Source: Methylobacterium sp. Leaf108 (lineage in GTDB: Bacteria > Pseudomonadota > Alphaproteobacteria > Rhizobiales > Beijerinckiaceae). Taken from it: a DNA stretch of 64,000 bases. Below the pieces are notes generated by a model. The model searched no databases and was not told the origin of the DNA. It was given only the letters and a program-made list of their open reading frames with translations. The stretch is from positions 63,149 through 127,148 of the forward strand of contig NZ_LMND01000032.1 of assembly GCF_001423265.1 (NCBI RefSeq), given 5' to 3'. Both the position numbers and the translations under genes were made by a program. Below, one piece after another: positions 8,434 through 17,567 of the stretch (position 1 is the first letter of the stretch; the number at the start of each line of letters is the position of its first letter).

Positions 8434-8645
8434 TGCAGCTCCTCGCCGTAATCCTGGTCTGTGCGTCAACGATCAGCCCGGCCGACTGCACGCGCGACAC
8501 GGCGCTCGACGTCGTCATGCAGCCCGCCGCCCTGCCGATGGAATGCATCAAGGCGGGTGAGCTCGTCGGCGCCTCTGCCCTCGACGTGCGCCGCGAGGAT
8601 CGCCGCTACGTCATGGTCCGCTGCGAGCGGCGCAAGCCCAGCTGA
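8433..8645 (+). CDS. small exported protein
   Basis: The 70-residue product begins with a short hydrophobic signal-like segment (MQLLAVILVCASTISPADC) and has four cysteines, two near the start and two later (MECIKAG, VRCERR). It overlaps the preceding stop and lies 17 bases before the terminase small subunit gene. Small Cys-containing exported proteins of this type are common in phages of this group. Role unknown. Confidence 0.55.
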   Translation: MQLLAVILVCASTISPADCTRDTALDVVMQPAALPMECIKAGELVGASALDVRREDRRYVMVRCERRKPS

Positions 8646-8662
8646 GATCAGGACCCCAAGCA

Positions 8663-8941
8663 ATGCCTTTCCAGCCCGGCCAGAGCGGCAACCCCGGCGG
8701 CCGCCCGAAGGCCTCCGCACGCGTCCGTGACGCCGCGCGGGAGCACACCGAAGCCGCCTTGCAGGTCCTGATCGACATCGCGGTCGGCGGTACGAGCGAG
8801 GCCGCCAGGGTCTCGGCCGCCTCGGCGATCCTCGATCGTGGCTACGGCAAGCCCAGCCAGCCGGTCGACGGCGACGGCGAGGGCGGCGAGATCCCGGTCG
8901 GTCTGACCGTGAAGTTCATCCGGCCGCCCGCCATCCCCTGA
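8663..8941 (+). CDS. DUF5681 protein, probable terminase small subunit
   Basis: The 92-residue product opens with FQPGQSGNPGGRPK, the signature of DUF5681, followed by a helical region. DUF5681 proteins commonly precede the large terminase gene and are thought to be DNA-recognition (small terminase) subunits. Here the stop overlaps the large subunit start (TGATG), which supports that role. Confidence 0.75.
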   Translation: MPFQPGQSGNPGGRPKASARVRDAAREHTEAALQVLIDIAVGGTSEAARVSAASAILDRGYGKPSQPVDGDGEGGEIPVGLTVKFIRPPAIP

Positions 8942-10254
8942 TGACGATCGAGTTCCCCGAGAAGCTCGCGTTCCTGTTCGAGCCGGCTCGGTACAAGATT
9001 GCCTACGGCGGCCGCGGCGGCGCCAAGTCCTGGGGCTTCGGGCGAGCCCTCCTGATCCTCGGGGCACAGCGTCCACTCCGCGTGCTGTGCGCCCGCGAGT
9101 TCCAGAACTCGATCGCGGAATCGGCTCACGCCCTCCTGGCGCAGCAGATCGACCTCCTCGGGCTCTCGCGCTTCTACGAGATCCAGGAAAAGCGCATCTA
9201 CGGGACCACGGGGACCGAGTTCATCTTCAAGGGGCTCCGGCACAACGTGGCGTCGGTGAAGTCGACCGAAGGCGTCGACGTATGCTGGGTCGAGGAGGCC
9301 CGTACCGTCTCGAAATCGTCCTGGGACGTGCTGATCCCGACGATCCGCAAGCCCGGCTCGGAGATCTGGGTCAGCTTCAACACCGAGCTCGAGGGCGACG
9401 AGACCTATCAGCGGTTCGTGAAGCGCCCGCCGACTGGCGCGCAGGTCGTCAAGATCGGATGGGAGGACAATCCGTGGTTCCCGGAGGTCCTGCGTCAGGA
9501 AGCACTCGACCTGAAGGAACGCGACCCGATCGCCTACGAGACGGTCTGGGGTGGCAACTGCAAGCAGGTCCTCGACGGCGCGATCTACGCCAACGAGATC
9601 CTGGCGGCAACGCGGGTCGGGCGCTTCACGAAGGTCCATTACGACCCGTCGAAGCCCGTGCACACGTTCTGGGATCTGGGCCGGGCGGACAAGACCTCGA
9701 TCTGGTTCGCCCAGATCGTCGGCTTCGAGTTCCGGCTGATCGATTACTACGAGAACCGCGGCCACGCGCTGACGCACTATCTCGACGTCCTGAAGGCTCG
9801 CTCCGAGCCGGAGGGTGAGGCTCCGGGCTACGTCTACGGGGAGCACTGGCTCCCGCACGACGCCCGGAACGAGTTGCTCGCCTCCGAGCGGACCATCGAG
9901 CAACAGATGTGGGCCGCCGGGCACAACGTCCGGATCACACCGAAGCTGCCGGTCGCCGCCGGCATCGATGCGGCGCGCCAGATCTTCGACCGCTGCTGGT
10001 TCGACGAGGACCGCTGTGCCGACGGCCTGCAGGCGCTGCGGAACTATCGCTACGAGGTTGACCCCGACACGCAGCGGTTCTCGAAGACCCCGCTCCACGA
10101 TTGGGCCAGCCACGGCGCCGACGCCTTCCGCTACTTCGCGGTCGGGATCGCCGAGCCGCGCGAGGACGCCCCGCCGCCGTCCGGCCCCAACGACGTCTAC
10201 GCCCGCCGCCGCCGCGAGCGCCACGAGCCGTCCGGGTCGGGATGGTCGACCTGA
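8941..10254 (+). CDS. terL: phage terminase large subunit (PBSX/Terminase_3 type)
   Basis: The 437-residue product has a Walker A-like GGRGGAKS at about residues 22-29 and a Walker B strand ending in VDVCWVEEA near residue 115. The C-terminal nuclease half has the metal-binding acidic residues in FWDLGRADKT and near the end in DWASHGADAFRY. It drives packaging of concatemeric DNA through the portal. It is translationally coupled to the DUF5681 gene and lies directly upstream of the portal gene. Length is normal for the family. Confidence 0.93.
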   Translation: MTIEFPEKLAFLFEPARYKIAYGGRGGAKSWGFGRALLILGAQRPLRVLCAREFQNSIAESAHALLAQQIDLLGLSRFYEIQEKRIYGTTGTEFIFKGLRHNVASVKSTEGVDVCWVEEARTVSKSSWDVLIPTIRKPGSEIWVSFNTELEGDETYQRFVKRPPTGAQVVKIGWEDNPWFPEVLRQEALDLKERDPIAYETVWGGNCKQVLDGAIYANEILAATRVGRFTKVHYDPSKPVHTFWDLGRADKTSIWFAQIVGFEFRLIDYYENRGHALTHYLDVLKARSEPEGEAPGYVYGEHWLPHDARNELLASERTIEQQMWAAGHNVRITPKLPVAAGIDAARQIFDRCWFDEDRCADGLQALRNYRYEVDPDTQRFSKTPLHDWASHGADAFRYFAVGIAEPREDAPPPSGPNDVYARRRRERHEPSGSGWST

Positions 10255-10328
10255 CCCGTCTGACGGCACCCATGCACATCTCGGCCCGACCCCGTTCGGC
10301 TTTACCCCTCGCACATCACGGAACCGGC

Positions 10329-12269
10329 ATGAACGACATCGACGACGATGCCGGCGCGCCCGGCGCCGACAAGCGCGAGGCCATGGACCGCGATGCCTTG
10401 GTCCGCAGGCTGAAGGCCTGGTACCGCATCGACCGGGACGCATCGGCGATCTGGCGCAAGGAGGCGCGCGAGGACTACGACATGGTCGCCGGTCGGCAGT
10501 GGTCGACCGAGGACGAGGCCGTGCTCAAGGAGCAGGGCCGGCCGCCGATCACGTTCAATCGCATGCTGCCGGTGATCAAGGCCGTGGCCGGCTCGGAGGT
10601 CAACAGCCGCCAGGACATCCAGTATCTGCCCCGCGAGATCGGCGACGCAGCCAAGAACGAGCTGCTGACCGAGGCCGGCCGCTACCTCGCCGACGAGGCG
10701 CAGGCCGAGGACGAGGAGAGCGACGCCTTCGTCGACTGCGCGATCACCGGGATGGGCTGGGTCGAGATGCGTCTCGACTACGAGACCAACCCGGACGGCG
10801 CCTACGTCGAGGACCGGGTCGACCCCCTCGAGATGATCTGGGACTCGAGCGCCCGCAAGCGCAACCTCGCCGACGGCCGCCGCCTGTTCCGGGCCAAGAC
10901 GATGGACCGGGTCGAGGCCGAGGGGCTGTTCCCCGACGCAGAACCGACCGAGCTCGACGCGGCCTGGGCCGAGAACCGCGACGACGACGCCCACGACAAG
11001 ATCGCACCGGGCGAGTCCCGCGCCGATCGCGGTCTCGATCGCGATGCCGGCTCGGGCAAGGTCACGATCGTCGAATGCCAGTGGTGGGAGCGCAAGCGCG
11101 TCGTGATGGTCATCGACCCGACGACGCGCGAGCCGACGGAGATGGACGAGGCCAAGGCCGCGACCCTGCTCTCCCGCGCCGCGACGGTCGGCATCACGAT
11201 GCAGACGTACCGGGTGACCAAGCGCGTCTATCGCCGGGCCTTCATCGGCGCCACCGTCCTCGAAGTCGGGCCGGCCCCGGCCGGCGACCAGTTCTCCTAC
11301 GCCTGCCTGACTGGCGACCGCGACCACAACAAGGGCACCTGGTTCGGCATCATCCGGGCCATGAAGGACCCGCAGCGGTACGCCAACAAATGGCTGTCGC
11401 AGACCCTCGACATGCTCAACCGCCAGGCCAAGGGCGGCATGATGATGGAGAAGGGTGCCGTTCCGGACCAAGCCGCGTTCGAGCGCAGCTACGCCAAGCC
11501 CGGCGGCATTTCCTGGGTCAACGACGGCGCCCTGATGGGCGGGCGCATGAAGGAAAAGCCCCTGCCGCAGCTCCCGGCCGGGCACTACCAGCTCATGGAG
11601 TTCGCGATCATGTCGATCCGCGATTCCTCGGGCGTGAACCTCGAGCTGCTCGGCCAGAAGCAGCAGGAGCAGGCCGGCGTGCTGGAGTACCAGCGCAAGC
11701 AGGCCGCGATGACGATCCTCGCCACCCTGTTCGATGCGCTCCGCCGCGCGCGCAAGCACATCGGCCGGGTCCGGCTCTACTTCATCCAGACCTACCTCTC
11801 GGACGGCCGCCTGGTGCGCATCGCCGGCGATGGCGCCAAGCGGGTTGTGCCGCTGCTGCGCGACAGCACCATGGGCGAGTACGACGTCATCATCGACGAC
11901 GCGCCGGCGAGCCCGAACCAGAAGGAAGTGATCTGGTCGACGTTCACCAGCGTCTTCCCGGTCATCAAGGACATGATTACCCCGCAGGTCCTCTTCGAGA
12001 TCCTGCCCTACTCGCCGTTCCCCGACAGCTTCGTCGCCAAGATGCGCGACCTGCTCTCCCAGGCCGGCGGGTCAAGCCCGGAGGCGCAGGCACAGGCCGG
12101 CGTCGCGATGCAGACCGCGATGGCCAAGATCCAGGACCTGACCGCCGGCGCCAACCTGAAGAACGCCAAGGCCGCCCGTGAAGGCGCCGGGGCCGAGCGC
12201 GACGGCGTCGAGGCGGCGATCGCGCAGCTGACGATGCAGGCCGGCCCGCCGATGAGCGCGGCCGCCTGA
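10329..12269 (+). CDS. P22-like portal protein
   Basis: This 646-residue protein sits straight after the terminase gene. Its N-terminal half has the layout of P22 gp1-type portals: a helical start (WRKEAREDYDMVAGRQW), then PPITFNRMLPVIKAVAGSE and a WVEMR/DPLEMIWDSS stretch. The C-terminal region is long, helical and charged, as expected for a barrel or crown. It forms the dodecameric DNA gate of the procapsid. The start at 10329 was preferred to in-frame codons that run back into terL. Confidence 0.88.
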   Translation: MNDIDDDAGAPGADKREAMDRDALVRRLKAWYRIDRDASAIWRKEAREDYDMVAGRQWSTEDEAVLKEQGRPPITFNRMLPVIKAVAGSEVNSRQDIQYLPREIGDAAKNELLTEAGRYLADEAQAEDEESDAFVDCAITGMGWVEMRLDYETNPDGAYVEDRVDPLEMIWDSSARKRNLADGRRLFRAKTMDRVEAEGLFPDAEPTELDAAWAENRDDDAHDKIAPGESRADRGLDRDAGSGKVTIVECQWWERKRVVMVIDPTTREPTEMDEAKAATLLSRAATVGITMQTYRVTKRVYRRAFIGATVLEVGPAPAGDQFSYACLTGDRDHNKGTWFGIIRAMKDPQRYANKWLSQTLDMLNRQAKGGMMMEKGAVPDQAAFERSYAKPGGISWVNDGALMGGRMKEKPLPQLPAGHYQLMEFAIMSIRDSSGVNLELLGQKQQEQAGVLEYQRKQAAMTILATLFDALRRARKHIGRVRLYFIQTYLSDGRLVRIAGDGAKRVVPLLRDSTMGEYDVIIDDAPASPNQKEVIWSTFTSVFPVIKDMITPQVLFEILPYSPFPDSFVAKMRDLLSQAGGSSPEAQAQAGVAMQTAMAKIQDLTAGANLKNAKAAREGAGAERDGVEAAIAQLTMQAGPPMSAAA

Positions 12270-12330
12270 ACCCCTTCCGCCCGCCGGCGGCGCACGCCGG
12301 CATCCGTATCCTTCACGTCACGAGGACAGC

Positions 12331-13377
12331 ATGGACGACCACGATCTCTCGTCGGGCGGCGACGCCTTCACGGCCGAAGAGCAGGCCGCCTTCGACGCCT
12401 ATGCCGCCGACGATGGCGTTGACGCGGGCACAGGCGGCGTCGAGCCCCCCGCGGGCGAGGCGAGCACCGTTTCCGCCGCCCCGGCCGCTGCTGCGCCTGC
12501 TGGCGAACCTGCCGCACCGGGCGAGGTGGTAGATCCCGATGCTGCCGACGTCGACGATGCGGAGGCGAACAAGGGCCGGTTCGTACGCCATGGCGCGTTC
12601 CACCAGGAGCGCGAGCGCCGCAAGGCCGAGGCCGCCCGCGCCACCGCTGCGGAGGCCGCGCTCACCGAACTGCGCGAGAAGTTCGCGCGCGGTGACGAGC
12701 GCCTGAAGCTCCTGAGCGAGGCGATGCAGCGCCCAGCCGCGACGCCGGCCGCCGCCGAGCCGCCCAAGGTGATCGACCCGAACGAGGACATCTTCGGCGC
12801 CTACGAGCAGCTGAAGTCCGAGGTCGAGGCGCTGCGCACCAGCCAGACCCAGCTCACCGAGGCGCAGAAGGCCGAACGGGCGCAGGCGCAGGAGCGTGAA
12901 GAGCACGCCTCGGCGATGACGAGCTACGCCAGCGATGCGCAGCGCTACATGGCGACCGAGCCGGCCTTCGCGGACGCCTACAACCACCTGATCGGCTCGC
13001 GCGTCGCCGAGCTCAAGCTCTACGGCGTCGACGAAGCGACCGCGATGCGCGAGGTCGCGGCCGAGGAGGCCGGGCTGGTGAAGGCGGCGATCAAGGCGGG
13101 CAAGTCGCCGGCCGAGCACATCTACAAGATCGCCCAGGCGCGCGGCTTCATGCCGAAGGCGGCGGAACCGGCCAAGCCCGCCGCGCCCGCCGAGACCCAG
13201 GCCGAGAGGATGGCGCGCATCTCGGCCGGCCAGACCGCGGCGAAGTCGCTCTCGGCCGCCGGTGGCGCCCCGGCTAGCGAGGTCACCATGGATATGCTGG
13301 CCAGCATGAGCGAGGCCGAATTCGAGAAGTACGCGACCGCCAACCCGGCGCGGGTGCGCGCGCTGATGGGAGGCTAA
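12331..13377 (+). CDS. phage scaffolding-like protein
   Basis: The 348-residue protein is acidic and Ala/Pro-rich at the N-terminus, then has long charged coiled-coil-like helices (FHQERERRKAEAARATAAEA and later QLTEAQKAERAQ). The C-terminus is helical. Position between portal and capsid and this composition fit a procapsid scaffold. Its last 124 bases (13254-13377) are repeated in damaged form at 17162-17281, on the far side of the regulatory insert. Confidence 0.7.
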   Translation: MDDHDLSSGGDAFTAEEQAAFDAYAADDGVDAGTGGVEPPAGEASTVSAAPAAAAPAGEPAAPGEVVDPDAADVDDAEANKGRFVRHGAFHQERERRKAEAARATAAEAALTELREKFARGDERLKLLSEAMQRPAATPAAAEPPKVIDPNEDIFGAYEQLKSEVEALRTSQTQLTEAQKAERAQAQEREEHASAMTSYASDAQRYMATEPAFADAYNHLIGSRVAELKLYGVDEATAMREVAAEEAGLVKAAIKAGKSPAEHIYKIAQARGFMPKAAEPAKPAAPAETQAERMARISAGQTAAKSLSAAGGAPASEVTMDMLASMSEAEFEKYATANPARVRALMGG

Positions 13378-13751
13378 ACCAAGCCGCGCCAAATCCTAGG
13401 TTAAAGGCTTTGAAGCATATCTGAGGCGCGCGGAAGGGCGTCATTCGGAGCTGTGAGTGTCGGGATTTACCAGCCCAGTCGTGCTGTCGATGGCTACCTT
13501 CATGAGCAGTGAGACAACCAACGGCGGCGATACGGTTTTCCTTCGGTTGAACGCAGTCGACGGCAAAAAAGTTGTTCTGCTAATGCTTTAACACGCCAGC
13601 GTAGAATTTGCATCCTGTGCTTACAGGTTTGTTTCTGAGAACGTCGCAAACGTTTGTTAGCTCGCGTTCAGCATCTGTCCGTTTTAGGATCCCGCGCTGT
13701 TCTCCAGGCCGCTCTTAACTCAGCGGACGCGGGAGGAAGCAGGACAGGCAC
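13378..13751. other. intergenic left border of the regulatory insert
   Basis: GC content falls here compared with the scaffold gene. I see one 33-codon frame at 13490-13591 that I cannot support. Close to 13752 there is a GGAGGAAGCAGGACAGG stretch that can serve as ribosome site for the sigma-factor gene. I looked for an EcfG-type promoter (GGAAC-N16/17-CGTT) and did not find one. Confidence 0.5.
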
Positions 13752-14477
13752 ATGATTGAAGACAGCAGCTCCACTATGCCAGCACCTCTGCAGGCAGTAG
13801 TTCTAGCATCACTTCGCGCATTAAACTCCCAGGTTGAGCTGCCTTCAAATATCCGTGAACATCTCGGTTCTGAGATGCGAACATTTTACAACTATGTCTT
13901 GGCAGAGCGACCACCAACTCAACTGCTTGATCTCATAGCGCAGCTCGAATCCGTGTTGAGTTCGCGGGATAACTTTAGTGCTGAAACATTTCGAAATGAT
14001 TTGCTGGCCGAGATTTCCGGATTACGAGCCTTTGCGATGTCGCTAGCCAACAGTTCGGCATTAGCTGACGATCTTGTACAGGAGACAATGGTTAAAGCCT
14101 GGGCGAACCAACATCGCTTTCAAGTTGGCACCAACTTTAAAGCCTGGCTTTACACGATCCTACGCAACCATTTTTATACCGAATGCCGGAAGCGCAGGCG
14201 TGAATTCGAGGACGTAGAGGGAGAGAAAGCAAACCAGATGACTGCGCTGGCAGACCAAGAGTACTGTGTCGATTTGCAGATAGTATGGAATTATATAGAT
14301 AAGCTACCACCTCGTCAGCGTGAGGCCCTTGTTCTCGTGGCAGCTCAAGGCATGACTTACGAAGATGCAGCCAACCTTGTAGGCTGTCAGGTTGGTACAA
14401 TGAAAAGCCGGGTCAGCCGGGCAAGAGATCTCTTGGCTCGGTCCTTAGGAATGGATGAGGAACGGCGCTCAGTATGA
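13752..14477 (+). CDS. NepR-EcfG fusion: ECF sigma factor with built-in NepR-like domain
   Basis: The product has 241 residues. Residues about 33-67 (IREHLGSEMRTFYNYVL, then LLDLIAQLE) match the two-helix NepR anti-sigma layout. Residues about 84-150 are sigma region 2 (ADDLVQETMVKAWANQHRF, TNFKAWLYTILRN, RKRRRE) and about 176-232 are region 4 (LPPRQREAL, MTYEDAANLVGC, GTMKSRVSRARD), both of the EcfG general-stress class. In alphaproteobacteria free NepR holds EcfG until phosphorylated PhyR titrates NepR away. Here both sit on one chain. No phyR is nearby, so control would depend on host PhyR or on intramolecular release. Base composition is much lower in GC than the phage genes. Confidence 0.85.
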   Translation: MIEDSSSTMPAPLQAVVLASLRALNSQVELPSNIREHLGSEMRTFYNYVLAERPPTQLLDLIAQLESVLSSRDNFSAETFRNDLLAEISGLRAFAMSLANSSALADDLVQETMVKAWANQHRFQVGTNFKAWLYTILRNHFYTECRKRRREFEDVEGEKANQMTALADQEYCVDLQIVWNYIDKLPPRQREALVLVAAQGMTYEDAANLVGCQVGTMKSRVSRARDLLARSLGMDEERRSV

Positions 14478-14610
14478 GCCAGCGCCTCTCGTTAAAAATA
14501 CTGCCAACAGTCGACTGTATTTTGGCGAAATGGTATCGTTGGCGTGGCGGCTAAATAAGTCGCTGTTCCATTTCGCCAGGAATCATTACATAGGCAGTTC
14601 ACTGGAGAGC

Positions 14611-15672
14611 CTAAGCTGCGGCGCACTCGGGCGAACTATGCTTCGGTAATAGAAGTGAAGCCTGCACTTGAGACCAGCGGCTCAGGAAAGCATTTACAAC
14701 CGTCGGATCAAAATGTGTCCCTGCGTTAGCCACTAAATGTGCGTGAGCTCTTTCAGGCAACCAAGCCTGCTTATAGGGTCGCTCGGTCGTAAGTGCATCG
14801 AAAACGTCTGCTACAGCTACTATCCGCCCGGACAATGGTATAGCAATACCTTTTAAACCGTACGGGTATCCGTTGCCGTCCCACCGTTCGTGGTGGCTTG
14901 CAGCAATTTCGGCCGCGAGCTGCATAACAGGTGATGCACTCCCACCCAGAATGCGCTTACCTCTTTCAGCATGTTGTTCCATAAGCAGGCGCTCCTCAGG
15001 CGTAAGGGGCCCCGGTTTAAGTAGTATGGCATCTGGAAGAGCGATTTTACCAACATCATGCATAGCGGCAGACAGACTCAACAGCCGGCATTCATCAGAG
15101 GTAAAGCCTAGCGCCTGGGCAATCATCCCGGTGTACGCTGAGACCCTGGCGATATGATCGCCAGTCTCTGTATCCCGATTCTCCGCTGCACGCATCAGCG
15201 TTGAGATAATCTCACGCTCTCGCTCCTCAACCAAGGCTACAGCAGCGGCGACATCGCGAACGAGTTGAACGGCATGTTCTTGCTGAACCCTAAGCGCGTT
15301 GGAAAGAGCAAGTAAATTCGTAACCCGAGCACGAATTTCGAACGGGTCCACAGGCTTGCCCAGGAAATCCGTCGCGCCTGCCTCCAGTGCTTCACGGCGT
15401 AGTCCGCGTTGATCAAATGCAGTAACCATGACAGCAGGAACGTTCGCAAGGCTGGGAATGCACCGAACCGCCTGGATGAACTCGATGCCATTCATGCCCG
15501 GCATCTCATAGTCGGTTATCACGATCCCAATATCGGCTGCATTCTCTTTTGCGAACGCGAGCGCTTCCATTGGTAAGGTAAAATCACGAGGCCAGCATTC
15601 CGCAAGTGGCTGCAAGGCCGCAACCATTAGGAGGTTATTCATTTCAGAATCGTCGAGTACCAGCGCCAACAT
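14611..15672 (-). CDS. REC-HD-GYP response regulator (cyclic-di-GMP phosphodiesterase)
   Basis: The product has 353 residues. The N-terminal receiver has DD at 7-8, phospho-Asp 54 (VITDYEMPG) and Lys 106. After a coiled-coil linker, the HD-GYP domain has H205-D206 in AMHDVGKI, a HHERWDGNGYP motif with GYP at 268-270, and an ADVFDALT motif. HD-GYP enzymes hydrolyse cyclic-di-GMP through a metal centre, as in RpfG. It is convergent with the sigma-factor gene. The kinase that feeds it is unknown; the hybrid kinase at 3718 is one candidate by proximity only. Confidence 0.92.
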   Translation of the reverse strand: MLALVLDDSEMNNLLMVAALQPLAECWPRDFTLPMEALAFAKENAADIGIVITDYEMPGMNGIEFIQAVRCIPSLANVPAVMVTAFDQRGLRREALEAGATDFLGKPVDPFEIRARVTNLLALSNALRVQQEHAVQLVRDVAAAVALVEEREREIISTLMRAAENRDTETGDHIARVSAYTGMIAQALGFTSDECRLLSLSAAMHDVGKIALPDAILLKPGPLTPEERLLMEQHAERGKRILGGSASPVMQLAAEIAASHHERWDGNGYPYGLKGIAIPLSGRIVAVADVFDALTTERPYKQAWLPERAHAHLVANAGTHFDPTVVNAFLSRWSQVQASLLLPKHSSPECAAA

Positions 15673-15898
15673 TAGGATCTAGTTCCCGGCCTGTTCGGCC
15701 CTCATATGTGATCGGCCTCTTTAAAGGAGCCGCTCTACGTGGTCTAAAGTTATACGAGCCCTCGCTTTCTAAGCGCTGAATCTCAAATTTCTCTGAATGA
15801 ATTGTAGCGATACCGCAAAATATGCCTACTGGAACTTTTGTTTAAATTTAGAGACACTTAATAATTCTTTTTTGCCGTATCCAGGCGGGAACTGTATA

Positions 15899-16034
15899 AG
15901 ACCCCGTTTCATAACTCGCTGCCTCCCGGCGTGAGGGCCAAGAAGGGCGGCGGCTCGGGCACATTCGTCGGAGCTGCGAAGAGGGCGACGCATGTGGCCC
16001 AAAGCCTCGCTACGCGGGTTATGAAACGGGGTCT
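15899..16034. mobile_element. MITE-like element, copy 2 (complete)
   Basis: The 136-bp element has near-perfect terminal inverted repeats: AGACCCCGTTTCATAAC-TCGC on the left, and the same with CCCGC on the right. There is no coding capacity. I find no clear target duplication in the flanks. It sits between the HD-GYP gene and the first Crp gene, in the place where the second Crp copy has a small downstream gene. The 226 bases between 15673 and it are AT-rich and hold nothing I recognise. Confidence 0.8.
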
Positions 16035-16113
16035 AACCAAGCCCGGGTGGCGCTTGAGCGACGTCCAAATCCTCCTAGCAAAGCAATCAAGATCGGCGAC
16101 AGAATGTGCAGGC

Positions 16114-16857
16114 TCACAACGCAATTCGCTTTCGCAGGTGCAGATAAGAAGCATCGAACTCTGCAGCCTGAAGAAGCTCGTCCCAGGCCTCGATGACCAG
16201 GGTGTTTTTGCGCAGGGTAATCATGCCTTTAGCGCGCATCTCCTGAATGACGCGGTTGACGTGCACATTTGACAGGCCGGTCGCATCGCCAAGGTCGAGC
16301 TGCGTGACCGGCAAGGGACAGCGATAGCTATCAGCAAGACCAACGGCTTCTTGCTTGAAGTACAGCTCGCAAAATAGGTGCGCCAAGTGATCGAAGGCCG
16401 AGCGACGGCCCATGCAGAGTATCCACTCGCGAAAGATGCCCGCCTCCACGAGGGTGTCCCGCCAGAACTTCGCTGCGATGTTGGGAAAGCGGGTCGTGAG
16501 ATCGTGCATGGCCGCATGCGGGATGAAAGCGACGGTGGCGGCCGTGAGCGTGGCGAGGCTGTGATCCATGACCGGGATGTGCAAGCTCTGCAGGTCGGGG
16601 ATATCGCCGGCAATGTGGAACGAAAAAATCTGGCGCTTGCCTGCGCTGATGATTTTGTATCTGCAGAGCCAGCCTTCGAGGACGAGGCAGCAGTGTGAGG
16701 GCTTGTCGCCTTCGCTTACGACGTCCTGGCGTGGCTGAAACGCCTGCATTCTAACAGGCAGGCTCTCGATGGCTGCCCGCTCCTCGTCCGAGATGGTGGT
16801 GATGCTCTCCAACTTGCGGATGAGCGGCAACAGGGGATGAGTGATGTTCGACGCCAT
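16114..16857 (-). CDS. Crp/Fnr family transcriptional regulator, copy 1
   Basis: The product has 247 residues from the ATG at 16857, which aligns with its paralogue; the in-frame extension to 16947 is not shared. An N-terminal cyclic-nucleotide-binding-like jelly roll (SEGDKPSHCCLVLEGWLCRY, FSFHIAGDIPDLQSL) is followed by a dimer helix and a winged helix-turn-helix (DATGLSNVHVNRVIQEMRAKGMITL). Two cysteines occur in SHCC, but there is no Fnr-type cluster motif. An AT-rich promoter region with TTTATATATAGC lies upstream. By hand alignment it differs from copy 2 at about 40 of 247 positions. Effector unknown. Confidence 0.9.
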   Translation of the reverse strand: MASNITHPLLPLIRKLESITTISDEERAAIESLPVRMQAFQPRQDVVSEGDKPSHCCLVLEGWLCRYKIISAGKRQIFSFHIAGDIPDLQSLHIPVMDHSLATLTAATVAFIPHAAMHDLTTRFPNIAAKFWRDTLVEAGIFREWILCMGRRSAFDHLAHLFCELYFKQEAVGLADSYRCPLPVTQLDLGDATGLSNVHVNRVIQEMRAKGMITLRKNTLVIEAWDELLQAAEFDASYLHLRKRIAL

Positions 16858-17068
16858 GATGGCTTCGCCTTGTGTTGCAGGCGGAAGCGCGCGGCTCTCC
16901 CAGGCATCAGCACCTGTGACGGGACCGCTGACGATAAAAGCCGTCATAAAGCAGCTTTATGAAATATTCCTAATTTAAAATGCGATCGACCGAATATCTT
17001 TTTATATATAGCAATTATAGATTGCATCCAGCTTTTGAGTTAAGTCATTGCCGCCGCGCCTGACTCCC

Positions 17069-17155
17069 TTGACCCGACGGGCGAACCTCCTGCATTGACT
17101 ACGCGTCGCGAGACGTGCGGGCCGGTCGGCCCCGTCCCCGCCCATCCGAGTTTTC
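17069..17155 (+). promoter_or_regulatory. structured repeat element, copy B
   Basis: It carries TTGACCCGACGGGCGAACC, then the hairpin CGTC-GCGA-GACG (17104-17115), then GGGCCGGTCGGCCC. It differs from copy C at about five positions over 87 bases. It lies upstream of the promoter side of Crp copy 1 and is followed directly by the scaffold gene fragment instead of a capsid gene. Confidence 0.6.
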
Positions 17156-17161
17156 CAGTTA

Positions 17162-17281
17162 GGCCGCCGGCGGTACCCCGGCTAGCGAGGTTACCCTCGA
17201 TATGCTGGCCAGCATGAGCGAGGCCGAGTTCGAGCGGTACGCGACCGCCAACTCGGCGTGCGTGCTCTCATGGGAGGCTAA
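17162..17281 (+). pseudogene. duplicated 3' end of the scaffold gene
   Basis: This matches 13254-13377 closely (DMLASMSEAEFE...YATAN) but has point changes and a 4-base deletion near the end that shifts the frame before GGAGGCTAA. It has no start codon and cannot be expressed as a scaffold. The break between the repeat element at 17155 and this fragment looks like a tandem-duplication junction. Confidence 0.85.
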
Positions 17282-17342
17282 GACCGTGTTGGGGCCGATG
17301 ATCACGGCCTAGATCGTCCACGACGCCAACGCGCCGCCAGCG

Positions 17343-17567
17343 CTATCCAATCTGTCCTTTGATCCAAGCCTGTGCTTCGTCAAGACTTTCGAACGTCGGT
17401 GGGTTGGGGTCGCCGACACGGCCGAAGCCCGCTTCCAGAGACCACCTTCCGGCCTCGTCTCCATGCGCGTCCGACAGGCGGACCAATACCGCAACGACAC
17501 CGCCGTCGACGAACAGGATCTGGCGCTCCGTGTCGGAGAGGTGGATCGGCTGGAAATGCAGGCTCAT
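17343..17567 (-). CDS. small hypothetical protein coupled to Crp copy 2
   Basis: The 74-residue product starts with an ATG that overlaps the Crp copy 2 stop (ATGA), so the two form an operon. The sequence alternates strands and turns (ILFVDGGVVAVLVRLSD, WSLEAGFG) and ends with a helix (SLDEAQAWIKGQ). It looks like a small folded alpha/beta protein; I do not know the family. The corresponding gene is absent behind Crp copy 1. Confidence 0.65.
   Translation of the reverse strand: MSLHFQPIHLSDTERQILFVDGGVVAVLVRLSDAHGDEAGRWSLEAGFGRVGDPNPPTFESLDEAQAWIKGQIG

Noticed and set aside
13490..13591. 33-codon frame before the sigma-factor gene
   Set aside because: Too short and without a ribosome site to separate from chance.
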